A stretch of 21,118 nucleotides of DNA from Bacteroidales bacterium UBA6397. Lineage in GTDB: Bacteria; Bacteroidota; Bacteroidia; Bacteroidales; UBA932. Shown one piece after another: positions 15,202-21,118 of this stretch. The stretch covers positions 52,753-73,870 of the forward strand of contig DJQB01000023.1 of NCBI GenBank assembly GCA_002439875.1. Reading direction: 5' to 3'. A model generated the notes under the pieces. It worked only from the letters and a program-made list of their open reading frames with translations, made no database searches and was not told the origin of the DNA. Made by a program: the position numbers and the translations under genes. Numbering within the stretch: position 1 is the stretch's first letter; each line of letters starts with the position of its first letter.

Positions 15202-17004
15202 TTAACAATTAATTATACTGTTTATAAATATAGTCAGGGACAGCATGTCGGCACTTCCTCCGGGCGAGATGTTCTCCCTGATAAAGTTCTTGTTCAAAGA
15301 CGACATTTTTGCCTCGCTGAAGTCTTCCAGAAGTCTTGCGGCCTCGGATTTGGCGCGTGCGAGTCCCTCCACTCCCCTTCTGTGGAGAATGTTGGTGTCA
15401 TCAAGAGTGGTCATTATGTGAAGCATGGTCTTGTGACAGCGATAAGAATCACTTTCAAGACCGCGATAGTACGGCAGCCAATCCTCGAACAGTTCCGGAT
15501 AGGCTCTGCGGGCGTTCTCAAGAGCACCGCTGACCTTGAAACTCTTCTTCGCCTCGGCCCCGTGCGTGCCTTTGGCAAGCGGAATCTCCGATGCGACGCG
15601 GGACACAAGTTCCTTAAATGAATATGCCTGCACAGATCCCATTCTTGAAGCCAAGTTGGCGACAGCGGCGACGGAAAGGCCGACGCAGAAAAGAGCGCCC
15701 TTGTGGGTGTTCACTCCACCGGTGGCTTTCAGCATGGCTATTTCGGCCTCTATGCCGATTCCTTTTATCTTGGCCGGATCGATGCCTTTTGCGGACTCCA
15801 CAGCTAACAATGTCAAGTAAGGTCTTAACGCTGAGATGCTTTTGGACATCAGCGCATAGTCCATGTCCATGTGGGCTCCGTTGTCCAACTTGTCCACCAG
15901 ACCCGGTTTCGGGGTCGTGTCGAGCTCCATACGCAGCGCACGCTCGGCGAGGTCCGCCACCAAGTAAGGGACGGAGGATTCGGGAATATATTCCATCGCC
16001 TCTTTGAGGTCGCCTTTGTCCAACGCCAGCCTCAGCGAGGTGGCGCTGATCGGCTTGCCGTTTTGCTCAAGTCTTGGAATTTCAATGAAATCTATTCCGG
16101 TTGGACGGTGCGCTTCGACAAGCTCTGCGACCGGAGAAATTGGCTCAGGGTTCGGCTTGTTCGGTAAGATCTCCGCCATCAGCTCATTGTAGCGGCGGGT
16201 AAGCGCATCCTCCGGCTCGCTGCCGGCGAAACGCACCGTAACCCCAAGTGGCTTGGCGATGTGGTTCACGAACAGATCCAGATCAAGAGCAATCTGAGTG
16301 TCCGTGGCTTCGTCCAGTCTCTTCAGGAAATATGTCGGGAAAGTCGCCGCCGAGATGGCGTAGTCACTTCCCTCGCAGATGGTAACGTTGTCAAGCCCGG
16401 CGCAACCGGCCTCGATCATCGCCTTTCTCTCAGCGTAAGGAAAACGGGATCTGTCTTCCTTAACGACAATCACATAGAGATTGTCCACCTGCGATGCTGC
16501 CTGCTCAATGAGATAACGATGCCCTTTCGTGAACGGATTGGCGTTCATCACGATGGCTCCGTTCCGGCCCGGACGGGCAAGCGAAGCCAGATACCTCTCG
16601 TACTCCGGAAGCCCTCCCCTGCCGTTCTCCATCAGAACAGCCTTCGATGCCGATGCAAGCAATGAGAACCCGAGGCTTTTGAATATCCCCACGTTCTCCG
16701 GCTTGGTGAAAGCCTTGACCGATTCCAGGCCATCCTCACGGGCGAGGGCGATCAGACGGGACACGAGGATATTCATAAGTCCTTCGCTTCGAGCAGCTTC
16801 CAACACAGCGACGCACTTGATGACGTTGCCGTCAAGTCCGCCTCCGGCAAGGATTTCGTCTCCGTCCTCGTCTCGGCTGATGACCACATAGCGATCCAGC
16901 GGGGCGAGCCTGAGTCCATTGGCGGAGAGGAATGCCTCGACCCGTCTCCGGACTGAGTTCAGCGAAAGAGGAACCTCGCTTATGTAGTGACGGTTATCGC
17001 ACAT
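15202..17004 (-). CDS. citC-citG: Fusion of citrate lyase ligase (CitC) and triphosphoribosyl-dephospho-CoA synthase (CitG)
   Basis: This 600-residue protein joins two maturation enzymes of citrate lyase. Residues 1-125 form the acetyltransferase-like (GNAT) domain of CitC. Residues 148-330 form the nucleotidyltransferase domain, with NPFTKGH at 156-162 and ISATSLR at 319-325, which acetylates the prosthetic group of CitD using ATP and acetate. From about 345 it is CitG, with TTPKPGLVDKLDNGAHMDM at 363-381 and THKGALF. CitG makes triphosphoribosyl-dephospho-CoA from dephospho-CoA and ATP. The known fusion in other bacteria is CitX with CitG; CitC with CitG is unusual. Residues 282-302 look like an insertion relative to CitC, and part of it (VAELVEAH, 292-299) is encoded by a palindromic repeat. 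The start ATG overlaps the end of citX by 11 bases (ATGTGCGATAA), so translation is coupled. Confidence 0.92.
   Translation of the reverse strand: MCDNRHYISEVPLSLNSVRRRVEAFLSANGLRLAPLDRYVVISRDEDGDEILAGGGLDGNVIKCVAVLEAARSEGLMNILVSRLIALAREDGLESVKAFTKPENVGIFKSLGFSLLASASKAVLMENGRGGLPEYERYLASLARPGRNGAIVMNANPFTKGHRYLIEQAASQVDNLYVIVVKEDRSRFPYAERKAMIEAGCAGLDNVTICEGSDYAISAATFPTYFLKRLDEATDTQIALDLDLFVNHIAKPLGVTVRFAGSEPEDALTRRYNELMAEILPNKPNPEPISPVAELVEAHRPTGIDFIEIPRLEQNGKPISATSLRLALDKGDLKEAMEYIPESSVPYLVADLAERALRMELDTTPKPGLVDKLDNGAHMDMDYALMSKSISALRPYLTLLAVESAKGIDPAKIKGIGIEAEIAMLKATGGVNTHKGALFCVGLSVAAVANLASRMGSVQAYSFKELVSRVASEIPLAKGTHGAEAKKSFKVSGALENARRAYPELFEDWLPYYRGLESDSYRCHKTMLHIMTTLDDTNILHRRGVEGLARAKSEAARLLEDFSEAKMSSLNKNFIRENISPGGSADMLSLTIFINSIINC
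16107..16132. repeat. Short palindromic repeat inside citC-citG, in frame
   Basis: This 26-bp stretch is related to the copies at 11493 and 11563, sharing CTTCGACA and, with two changes, the flanking arms. On the minus strand it encodes VAELVEAH. One arm carries an extra base, so the palindrome is degraded. The repeat family therefore entered a coding region without breaking the frame. Confidence 0.65.
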
Positions 17005-17497
17005 AGGACTCGATCATTTCGTCTATCTTGGCGGAAAGCTCAGCCAACGTGTGAGTGCGGTTGCGCATGCAGAAGCGAGCCTCGTTGTCACAGACAAGAC
17101 ACTTCCTCGGACTTAGGCCGATCGACTCTCTGGAAACAGGAACTCCATCAGAGTCAATCACATCCAAATCAAAAAGACGGCCAAGCGGATGTATGTCCTC
17201 AATGCGGCACGCCTCCCGTTTGGCATTCTCGTTGGAAAGAGGGGTCACAAGATAGGCCTCGTAGCCGGTCGGCAAATCACGGAGTTCCAACTTCAGCATC
17301 TCACTCCCGAAAGCCGAGACCAAAGCCGTGACAGCGGCCTGGGCGACCACAAGGGATTGCAGATTACGCTTGACCTTGCCCGGCATTATGACCGTAAGGC
17401 AAACCAGAGTCCTTCCAGGGTAGCTTTTCAGCAGTTCCTTCTGGAAAGAAGCCCGTTCCTCACGACTTGCCAGCAGATGGTCAAGCGTAATCTCCAT
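16994..17497 (-). CDS. citX: CitX, apo-citrate lyase phosphoribosyl-dephospho-CoA transferase
   Basis: The 167-residue protein matches CitX: HPLGRLFDLDV at residues 103-113, then SRESIGLSPRKCLVCDNEA followed by RFCMRNRTH, with cysteines 133, 136 and 143. It transfers the triphosphoribosyl-dephospho-CoA made by CitG onto a serine of the CitD acyl carrier, giving holo-citrate lyase. The N-terminus (MEITLDHLLASREERASFQ) is the usual CitX start. I chose the ATG at 17497 over a TTG two codons upstream. The gene lies 80 bases after citF and overlaps citC-citG by 11 bases. The length is normal for the family (about 170-185). Confidence 0.92.
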   Translation of the reverse strand: MEITLDHLLASREERASFQKELLKSYPGRTLVCLTVIMPGKVKRNLQSLVVAQAAVTALVSAFGSEMLKLELRDLPTGYEAYLVTPLSNENAKREACRIEDIHPLGRLFDLDVIDSDGVPVSRESIGLSPRKCLVCDNEARFCMRNRTHTLAELSAKIDEMIESYVR

Positions 17498-17577
17498 AAA
17501 CAAGAATCTATCTAATGCTCAGAAGCAGTTTGACTTGATAATCTCTCCTCTTTAAAGGGAATCTTCAATAAATCAAA

Positions 17578-19113
17578 TTAGTCTTTGATGTTCATTATGA
17601 CATCCATCACTGAGCCGTCACGATTCATCACGACACCCACGACCTTGTCTCCGAACGGAAGCGGATCAGGAACACCGATGGACTTGAGGGCCAGTTCCTT
17701 AAGGTCATGAATATCCACAATCTTCAGTCCGGCCTCCTTCAGACGCTCCGCAATCTCAGGACGGCGAGGGTTGACAGCGATGCCATATTCAGTGACAACG
17801 ACATCGACCGTCGAGCCCGGGGTGATGAGGGTTGTGACCTCGTCCACCACGCAAGGGATGCGTCCGCGCATCAGAGGGCAGACGATGATCGAGAGGGCCG
17901 AGTCCGCGGCCGTGTCAGGGTGTCCGCCGACAGCTCCACGGATGACTCCGTCGCTGCCCACAAGCACATTGACATTGAAGTTGACATCCACCTCAAGAGC
18001 CGAGAGGATGACGATGTCGAGATAGTGGACGGCTGATCCAGGTTCATCCGCGCTGGCATATTCATTGGCGGAGACTCCCTTGTGGAACGGGTCGTTCTTG
18101 ATGGATTCAGCGGCCACGCGGTCGAATGACTGAACATCGATGAGGCGCTCGATGAGGCCTTCCTCGTGCATCTTGACCATATGGGCGGTGATCCCTCCGA
18201 GCGCGAAGCTGGAGTGAATGCCCCTCTTGATCATTTCTTCACGAATATATTTGACCGCGGCAAGAGAGGCTCCGCCGGATCCGGTCTGGATCGAGAATCC
18301 TTCCTTGAAATAGCCGCTGTTGACGATGACCTTGGCGGCGCTCATGGCGAGCAGGATGTCGCGAGGGTTCTTGGTGTCGCGGATGGCTCCGGAAGAGATC
18401 TTTGACGAGTCCCCGACTGAGTCCACGAGGACAACATAGTCCACATCGTGCTCGGAAATCGAGTTCGGAGTGTTCGGATAATCAACGAGATCGTCGGTGA
18501 TGATCACGACCTTGTCAGCATACTGGGCGTCCGGCTTGGCATAGCCGAGGGATCCGCAGATGGACTTGGCGTGATTGGAGCGGGAGTAACCGCTGGCGTT
18601 GCCGGCAGGGTCGCTGGAAGAGGCTCCCAAGAAGGCTACATCAATATGGAGATCACCGTTGGCGATGGCGCTTCCGCGTCCTCCGTGGCTGCGGAACACA
18701 ACCGGCTCCTCCATCAGGCCGTGGGAAATCTCCTTGGCGAGTTCGCCGCGGAGTCCTGAGGTCGAAATCTTTGTGATCACTCCGTTCTTGATGTGGTCGA
18801 TCAGCGGGGCGTGAACGTCCGAAAGGCTGGACGCTGCGAGGTGGAGATTCTTGAACCCCATCCCGGCCAGTTTGCCCACTACCATATTCACAACCTTGTC
18901 TCCACCTCTGAAATGGTGGTGGAAGGAGATTGTCATTCCGTCCTTGAGACCGCTGAGTCTGATGGCATCCTCAAGCGTAACCACCTTTGACTGAACCTTC
19001 TGGAGATCCTTGCGGAATGTGGTGTTCTTCGGGGTTTCTCCTGAGTACACCTTCTTTCCCATCGCGGCAGCCGCCTTACTTACAAGCGCAGCCCTTTCCT
19101 TTATATTACTCAT
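17578..19113 (-). CDS. citF: CitF, citrate lyase alpha subunit (citrate:acetyl-ACP transferase)
   Basis: The full-length 511-residue alpha subunit. It swaps the acetyl group on the CitD thioester for citrate, giving citryl-ACP plus acetate. The sequence has the CoA-transferase family I fold in two halves, with family-typical stretches MTISFHHHFRGGD (about residues 59-71), FRSHGGRGSAI (about 141-151), IQTGSGGASLA and GAVGGHPDTAADSALSIIVCPLMRGR, and the end PLPFGDKVVGVVMNRDGSVMDVI. Its start overlaps the end of citE by 8 bases, the usual arrangement in cit operons. It works as a complex with CitD and CitE in the cytoplasm. No truncation or substitution is apparent. Confidence 0.96.
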   Translation of the reverse strand: MSNIKERAALVSKAAAAMGKKVYSGETPKNTTFRKDLQKVQSKVVTLEDAIRLSGLKDGMTISFHHHFRGGDKVVNMVVGKLAGMGFKNLHLAASSLSDVHAPLIDHIKNGVITKISTSGLRGELAKEISHGLMEEPVVFRSHGGRGSAIANGDLHIDVAFLGASSSDPAGNASGYSRSNHAKSICGSLGYAKPDAQYADKVVIITDDLVDYPNTPNSISEHDVDYVVLVDSVGDSSKISSGAIRDTKNPRDILLAMSAAKVIVNSGYFKEGFSIQTGSGGASLAAVKYIREEMIKRGIHSSFALGGITAHMVKMHEEGLIERLIDVQSFDRVAAESIKNDPFHKGVSANEYASADEPGSAVHYLDIVILSALEVDVNFNVNVLVGSDGVIRGAVGGHPDTAADSALSIIVCPLMRGRIPCVVDEVTTLITPGSTVDVVVTEYGIAVNPRRPEIAERLKEAGLKIVDIHDLKELALKSIGVPDPLPFGDKVVGVVMNRDGSVMDVIMNIKD

Positions 19114-19999
19114 AAACTTCCTCCTTTGTTAATATGCCCGAAGCGATCGCAAGGTCAATGGTGCGCTGCGCCCTGATGACGACAGGACGGTCAACCATCT
19201 TTCCGTTCACAGCTATGACACCAGAGCCGCGTTTTTCGGCCTCCTTGATGGCTGCAAGAATCTTCCTGGCCTTCTCGATGGCCTTCTCGGTCGGTGCGAA
19301 CACCTCGTTCACGATCTGGATCTGACGAGGGTTGATGATGGACTTGCCGTCGAATCCGAGCGTCTTGATGAGCTCGACCTCCTTGCGGAAAGTCTCCATG
19401 TCGTCGAGGTTTGAATATACCGTGTCAAGGGCATCGATCCCGGCAGCCCTGGCGGCCACCACGATGGTCTCGCGGGCATAAAGGAGCTCGGCTCCGCCCG
19501 GAGTGCGCTGGGTCTTGAGGTTGGCGCAGTAGTCCTCGGCTCCGAGGGCGATGCCCATCATCCTCTTGGAGGCCTTGGCGATGGCGAAGGCGTTGCAGAT
19601 ACCCTCGGCGCTTTCGATGGCGGCCATCATGCGGGTTCTTCCCAGACAGCCAATCTCCTTCTCAACCTTCTCGATCTCTGCCTCAAGCTCGCGGACCTCA
19701 TCCGCGGTCTCGGTCTTAGGCATGCGGATCACCTGCACTCCGGCCTTCACGACAGCCTCCACGTCCTTGTGGCCGTAAGGGGTGCTGAGAGGGTTGATGC
19801 GGACAACCATTTCGGTGTCACCGTAATCTATTGATTTAAGAGCGTTGTAGACGAGCAGACGGGCCGCGTCTTTCTCGGCCATTGTCACGGAGTCCTCCAG
19901 GTCGAGCATGATCGAGTCCGGCCCGTAGATGAAGGCATCCTGCATCATTCCTGGGTTATTGCCCGGAACGAACATCATTGTTCTTCTTAATCTTTCCAT
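19106..19999 (-). CDS. citE: CitE, citrate lyase beta subunit (citryl-ACP lyase)
   Basis: The 297-residue TIM-barrel lyase cleaves citryl-ACP to oxaloacetate and acetyl-ACP. Visible motifs are LRRTMMFVPGNNP at residues 4-16 (family start), MLDLEDSV at 31-38, AAIESAEG at 126-133 with the metal-binding glutamate E129, and ALGAEDYCANL at 151-161 with the metal-binding ED pair. It ends VNGKMVDRPVVIRAQRTI, as expected for true CitE rather than the shorter CitE-like proteins. It lies 97 bases after citD and overlaps citF by 8 bases. This is the second gene of the operon in the usual D-E-F order. Confidence 0.96.
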   Translation of the reverse strand: MERLRRTMMFVPGNNPGMMQDAFIYGPDSIMLDLEDSVTMAEKDAARLLVYNALKSIDYGDTEMVVRINPLSTPYGHKDVEAVVKAGVQVIRMPKTETADEVRELEAEIEKVEKEIGCLGRTRMMAAIESAEGICNAFAIAKASKRMMGIALGAEDYCANLKTQRTPGGAELLYARETIVVAARAAGIDALDTVYSNLDDMETFRKEVELIKTLGFDGKSIINPRQIQIVNEVFAPTEKAIEKARKILAAIKEAEKRGSGVIAVNGKMVDRPVVIRAQRTIDLAIASGILTKEEVYE

Positions 20000-20096
20000 A
20001 ATCGTAACTGATTGGAATAATTTGCGGCGACCATGCCGAAACAGTTTACTTTTTCAAGTTTCCAAAAGCCGCGGCAACTTATTCTTTAACCCTTAC

Positions 20097-20375
20097 CTAA
20101 GCCCAGACATCCTTACCTGTTGCGCGCACCGCAGCTGCTGTCACTCTTGCACGGATTGTGCAATCACGGGCTCCCTTGTCAACCGCCTTGATGTCAGCGT
20201 CCTCCAGGCCGAATTCGGTGAGTGTTTCCTCAATGACCCGGCGGATCTGTCTGCCAAACTGTGTGGCTACAGAACTGTCAAGGTCAATGTGCAGACCTTT
20301 TGTCTGGGCCGGGGCGATCTGAATCATGATGTCACCTGATTCAAGTGTTCCGGCTACAGCGTTTTTTACTTCCAT
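20097..20375 (-). CDS. citD: CitD, citrate lyase gamma subunit (acyl carrier protein)
   Basis: The 92-residue acyl carrier of citrate lyase. The prosthetic-group serine is S13 in VAGTLESGDIMIQIAP, the conserved attachment site. The middle shows DLDSSVATQFGRQIRRVIEE and the end DKGARDCTIRARVTAAAVRA, both typical of CitD. It is the first gene of the operon, with a leader of about 165 bases from the predicted promoter at 20545-20576. No ribosome binding site is evident. The separation from citE (97 bases) is wider than the other junctions within citDEF and holds GC-rich symmetric words but no clear terminator. Confidence 0.95.
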   Translation of the reverse strand: MEVKNAVAGTLESGDIMIQIAPAQTKGLHIDLDSSVATQFGRQIRRVIEETLTEFGLEDADIKAVDKGARDCTIRARVTAAAVRATGKDVWA

Positions 20376-20407
20376 AGCAATTTTTGCGATAAAATAGTCA
20401 TTAGTGT

Positions 20408-20422
20408 CTCTGAATATCAGAG
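20408..20422. promoter_or_regulatory. Small palindrome CTCTGA-ATA-TCAGAG in the citD leader
   Basis: A perfect 6-bp stem with a 3-base loop (or an operator with a 3-bp centre), 33-47 bases before the citD start. It lies inside the predicted leader, close enough to influence translation. Confidence 0.4.
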
Positions 20423-20489
20423 GTTTGTTAATAATTACGTGTCAATCTTAAACAAAACCAACCCCAAGCAACTACAATTTTTCACAATA

Positions 20490-20505
20490 TTCGGAATATT
20501 CCGAA
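20490..20505. promoter_or_regulatory. 16-bp perfect palindrome TTCGGAATATTCCGAA, candidate operator of the citrate operon
   Basis: A perfect palindrome about 40-55 bases downstream of the predicted -7 box and 115 bases upstream of citD. The position within the first part of the transcript suits a repressor operator or an RNA hairpin. No regulator gene lies in the window, so the binding protein is unknown. Confidence 0.5.
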
Positions 20506-20544
20506 AAATCTATAACCATCACAAAAGGTCGCATCTTGTTCCGC

Positions 20545-20576
20545 CAAAGGTATGATTCTTTTTTCAGTTGGGCAAA
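20545..20576 (-). promoter_or_regulatory. citD: Bacteroidetes-type promoter of the citrate operon
   Basis: On the minus strand TTTG (20576-20573) is followed after exactly 20 bases by TACCTTTG (20552-20545), an excellent fit to the -33 TTTG and -7 TAnnTTTG elements. Transcription would start near 20538 and give a leader of about 165 bases to the citD ATG. No other element between here and icd fits as well, so citD through icd may form one transcript. Confidence 0.65.
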
Positions 20577-20658
20577 TTTCCGCAGAACAATTTACTTGTT
20601 TTTGAATATTTGAAGGTTTCTTACAATAAACTCCAGTTGTGCTCCCGCTCAAACTCAA

Positions 20659-20827
20659 ACCATACCTTCCACTCACAAGACCGCTTCTGGCAGTTCGTGC
20701 GTATACGGGAGGCCTTTCGCTCACGAGGCATCTCATTGCATACAGCTCGTGCGCAAACAGCAATTCCCCACTCACGAAGCACACCTCCGGAAACATTCTG
20801 GGCGTAGAGGAGTGTCCATCACGCACC
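20659..20827 (-). repeat. Array C: about three and a half units of CGTGAG-N17-CGCACG, opposite to array B
   Basis: Read on the minus strand, left half-sites begin at 20827 (GGTGCG), 20776 (CGTGAG), 20725 (CGTGAG) and 20677 (TGTGAG). Right half-sites begin at 20804 (CGCCCA), 20753 (CGCACG) and 20701 (CGCACG). Steps are 23, 28, 23, 28, 24 and 24 bp. The first unit begins with GGTGCGTG, exactly like array B. The last half-unit (20659-20679) is shared with 11141-11161. It lies upstream of the citrate operon promoter and holds no credible gene. Confidence 0.7.
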
Positions 20828-20968
20828 AGACAGGTCGAAATAAATGGCGAGATTTATGGCTGACAGAAAGGGATTGTCCACACCTCTTTTACTTTGTCTG
20901 CTGTTTTTCAAGAAGTTCATCAACTCATATGTCCACCCGAAATCAGAACTGTACAGTGATTCCCGATG

Positions 20969-20977
20969 TATCTTTGC
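20969..20977 (+). promoter_or_regulatory. Probable -7 box TATCTTTGC before the last short ORF
   Basis: TATCTTTG fits TAnnTTTG exactly, 26 bases before an ATG at 21003. No TTTG is seen 19-21 bases upstream. It suggests that a plus-strand transcript begins here. Confidence 0.4.
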
Positions 20978-21002
20978 ACCGACAAACAAAAACTATTTTA
21001 TT

Positions 21003-21098
21003 ATGATCATCAAACTTGAACAAAGAATCGAGACCAGAGAGGATGTCAGCGCCCTGAGCGTGCGCCTGACCGGAAACCACAAGGATGTCAATTATTAG
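21003..21098 (+). CDS. Very short ORF (31 codons) at the window edge, perhaps a broken gene
   Basis: The frame MIIKLEQRIETREDVSALSV then RLTGNHKDVNY has ordinary codon use and follows a good -7 box (20969-20977), so it looks like the beginning of a real protein. It stops at a TAG at 21096, and nothing in the remaining 20 bases clarifies whether it is a complete small protein, a frameshifted gene that continues outside the window, or chance. A longer in-frame start at 20844 exists, but it lies upstream of the predicted promoter. The family is not recognised. Confidence 0.3.
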   Translation: MIIKLEQRIETREDVSALSVRLTGNHKDVNY

Positions 21099-21118
21099 GG
21101 TGTTAAGTTAATTGAATA

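Noticed and set aside
20482..20826. Minus-strand ORF of 114 codons upstream of citD
   Set aside because: It runs through array C and across the predicted promoter and the 16-bp palindrome; the product has no recognisable domain.

Overview
The window looks like chromosomal DNA of an anaerobic member of the Bacteroidota, most probably order Bacteroidales. This rests on the gene families present (DUF3109 protein, U32 protein with a DUF3656 region, HemW, DUF2007 protein), on promoters of the TTTG-N20-TAnnTTTG type used by the Bacteroidetes primary sigma factor, and on starts that mostly lack a Shine-Dalgarno sequence. There are no rRNA, tRNA, CRISPR or insertion-sequence genes that I can see.

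Layout. The first 212 bases hold no convincing gene. 213-3336 (minus): a DUF3109 cysteine-rich protein and an M16-like peptidase homologue that lacks the zinc motif. 3454-6703 (plus): an exported TPR protein and a U32-family RNA hydroxylase-like protein. 6764-8872 (minus): hemW and a membrane-anchored coiled-coil protein. 8954-9824 (plus): a two-helix membrane protein and a DUF2007 protein. 9825-11611 is a gene-poor stretch with one doubtful secreted-protein gene and an unusual density of repeats: paired hairpins, two arrays with a period near 50 bp, a long perfect hairpin, and two copies of a short palindromic repeat. 11612-20375 (minus) is a citrate operon: citD, citE, citF, citX, a citC-citG fusion, an aconitase-family hydratase and an NADP-type isocitrate dehydrogenase. 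20376-21118 holds the operon's leader and promoter, a third repeat array and a very short plus-strand ORF.

How the genes work together. CitDEF is the citrate lyase complex, which cleaves citrate to acetate and oxaloacetate. CitX, CitG and CitC make, attach and acetylate its prosthetic group. The hydratase and isocitrate dehydrogenase connect the same citrate pool to 2-oxoglutarate. No citrate synthase and no citrate transporter lie in the window. The operon could therefore split citrate into a fermentative branch and a glutamate-forming branch, or run in the reductive direction from 2-oxoglutarate to oxaloacetate plus acetate; the sequence alone does not decide.

The most unusual signal is non-coding. 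Three arrays (10828-11091, 11206-11336, 20672-20827) alternate inverted 6-bp half-sites at 22-24 bp and about 28 bp, for a period of about 50 bp. One array uses GGTACA/TGTACC and the other two use CGTGAG/CGCACG. The two arrays of the second type flank the citrate operon in opposite orientation, both pointing inward.
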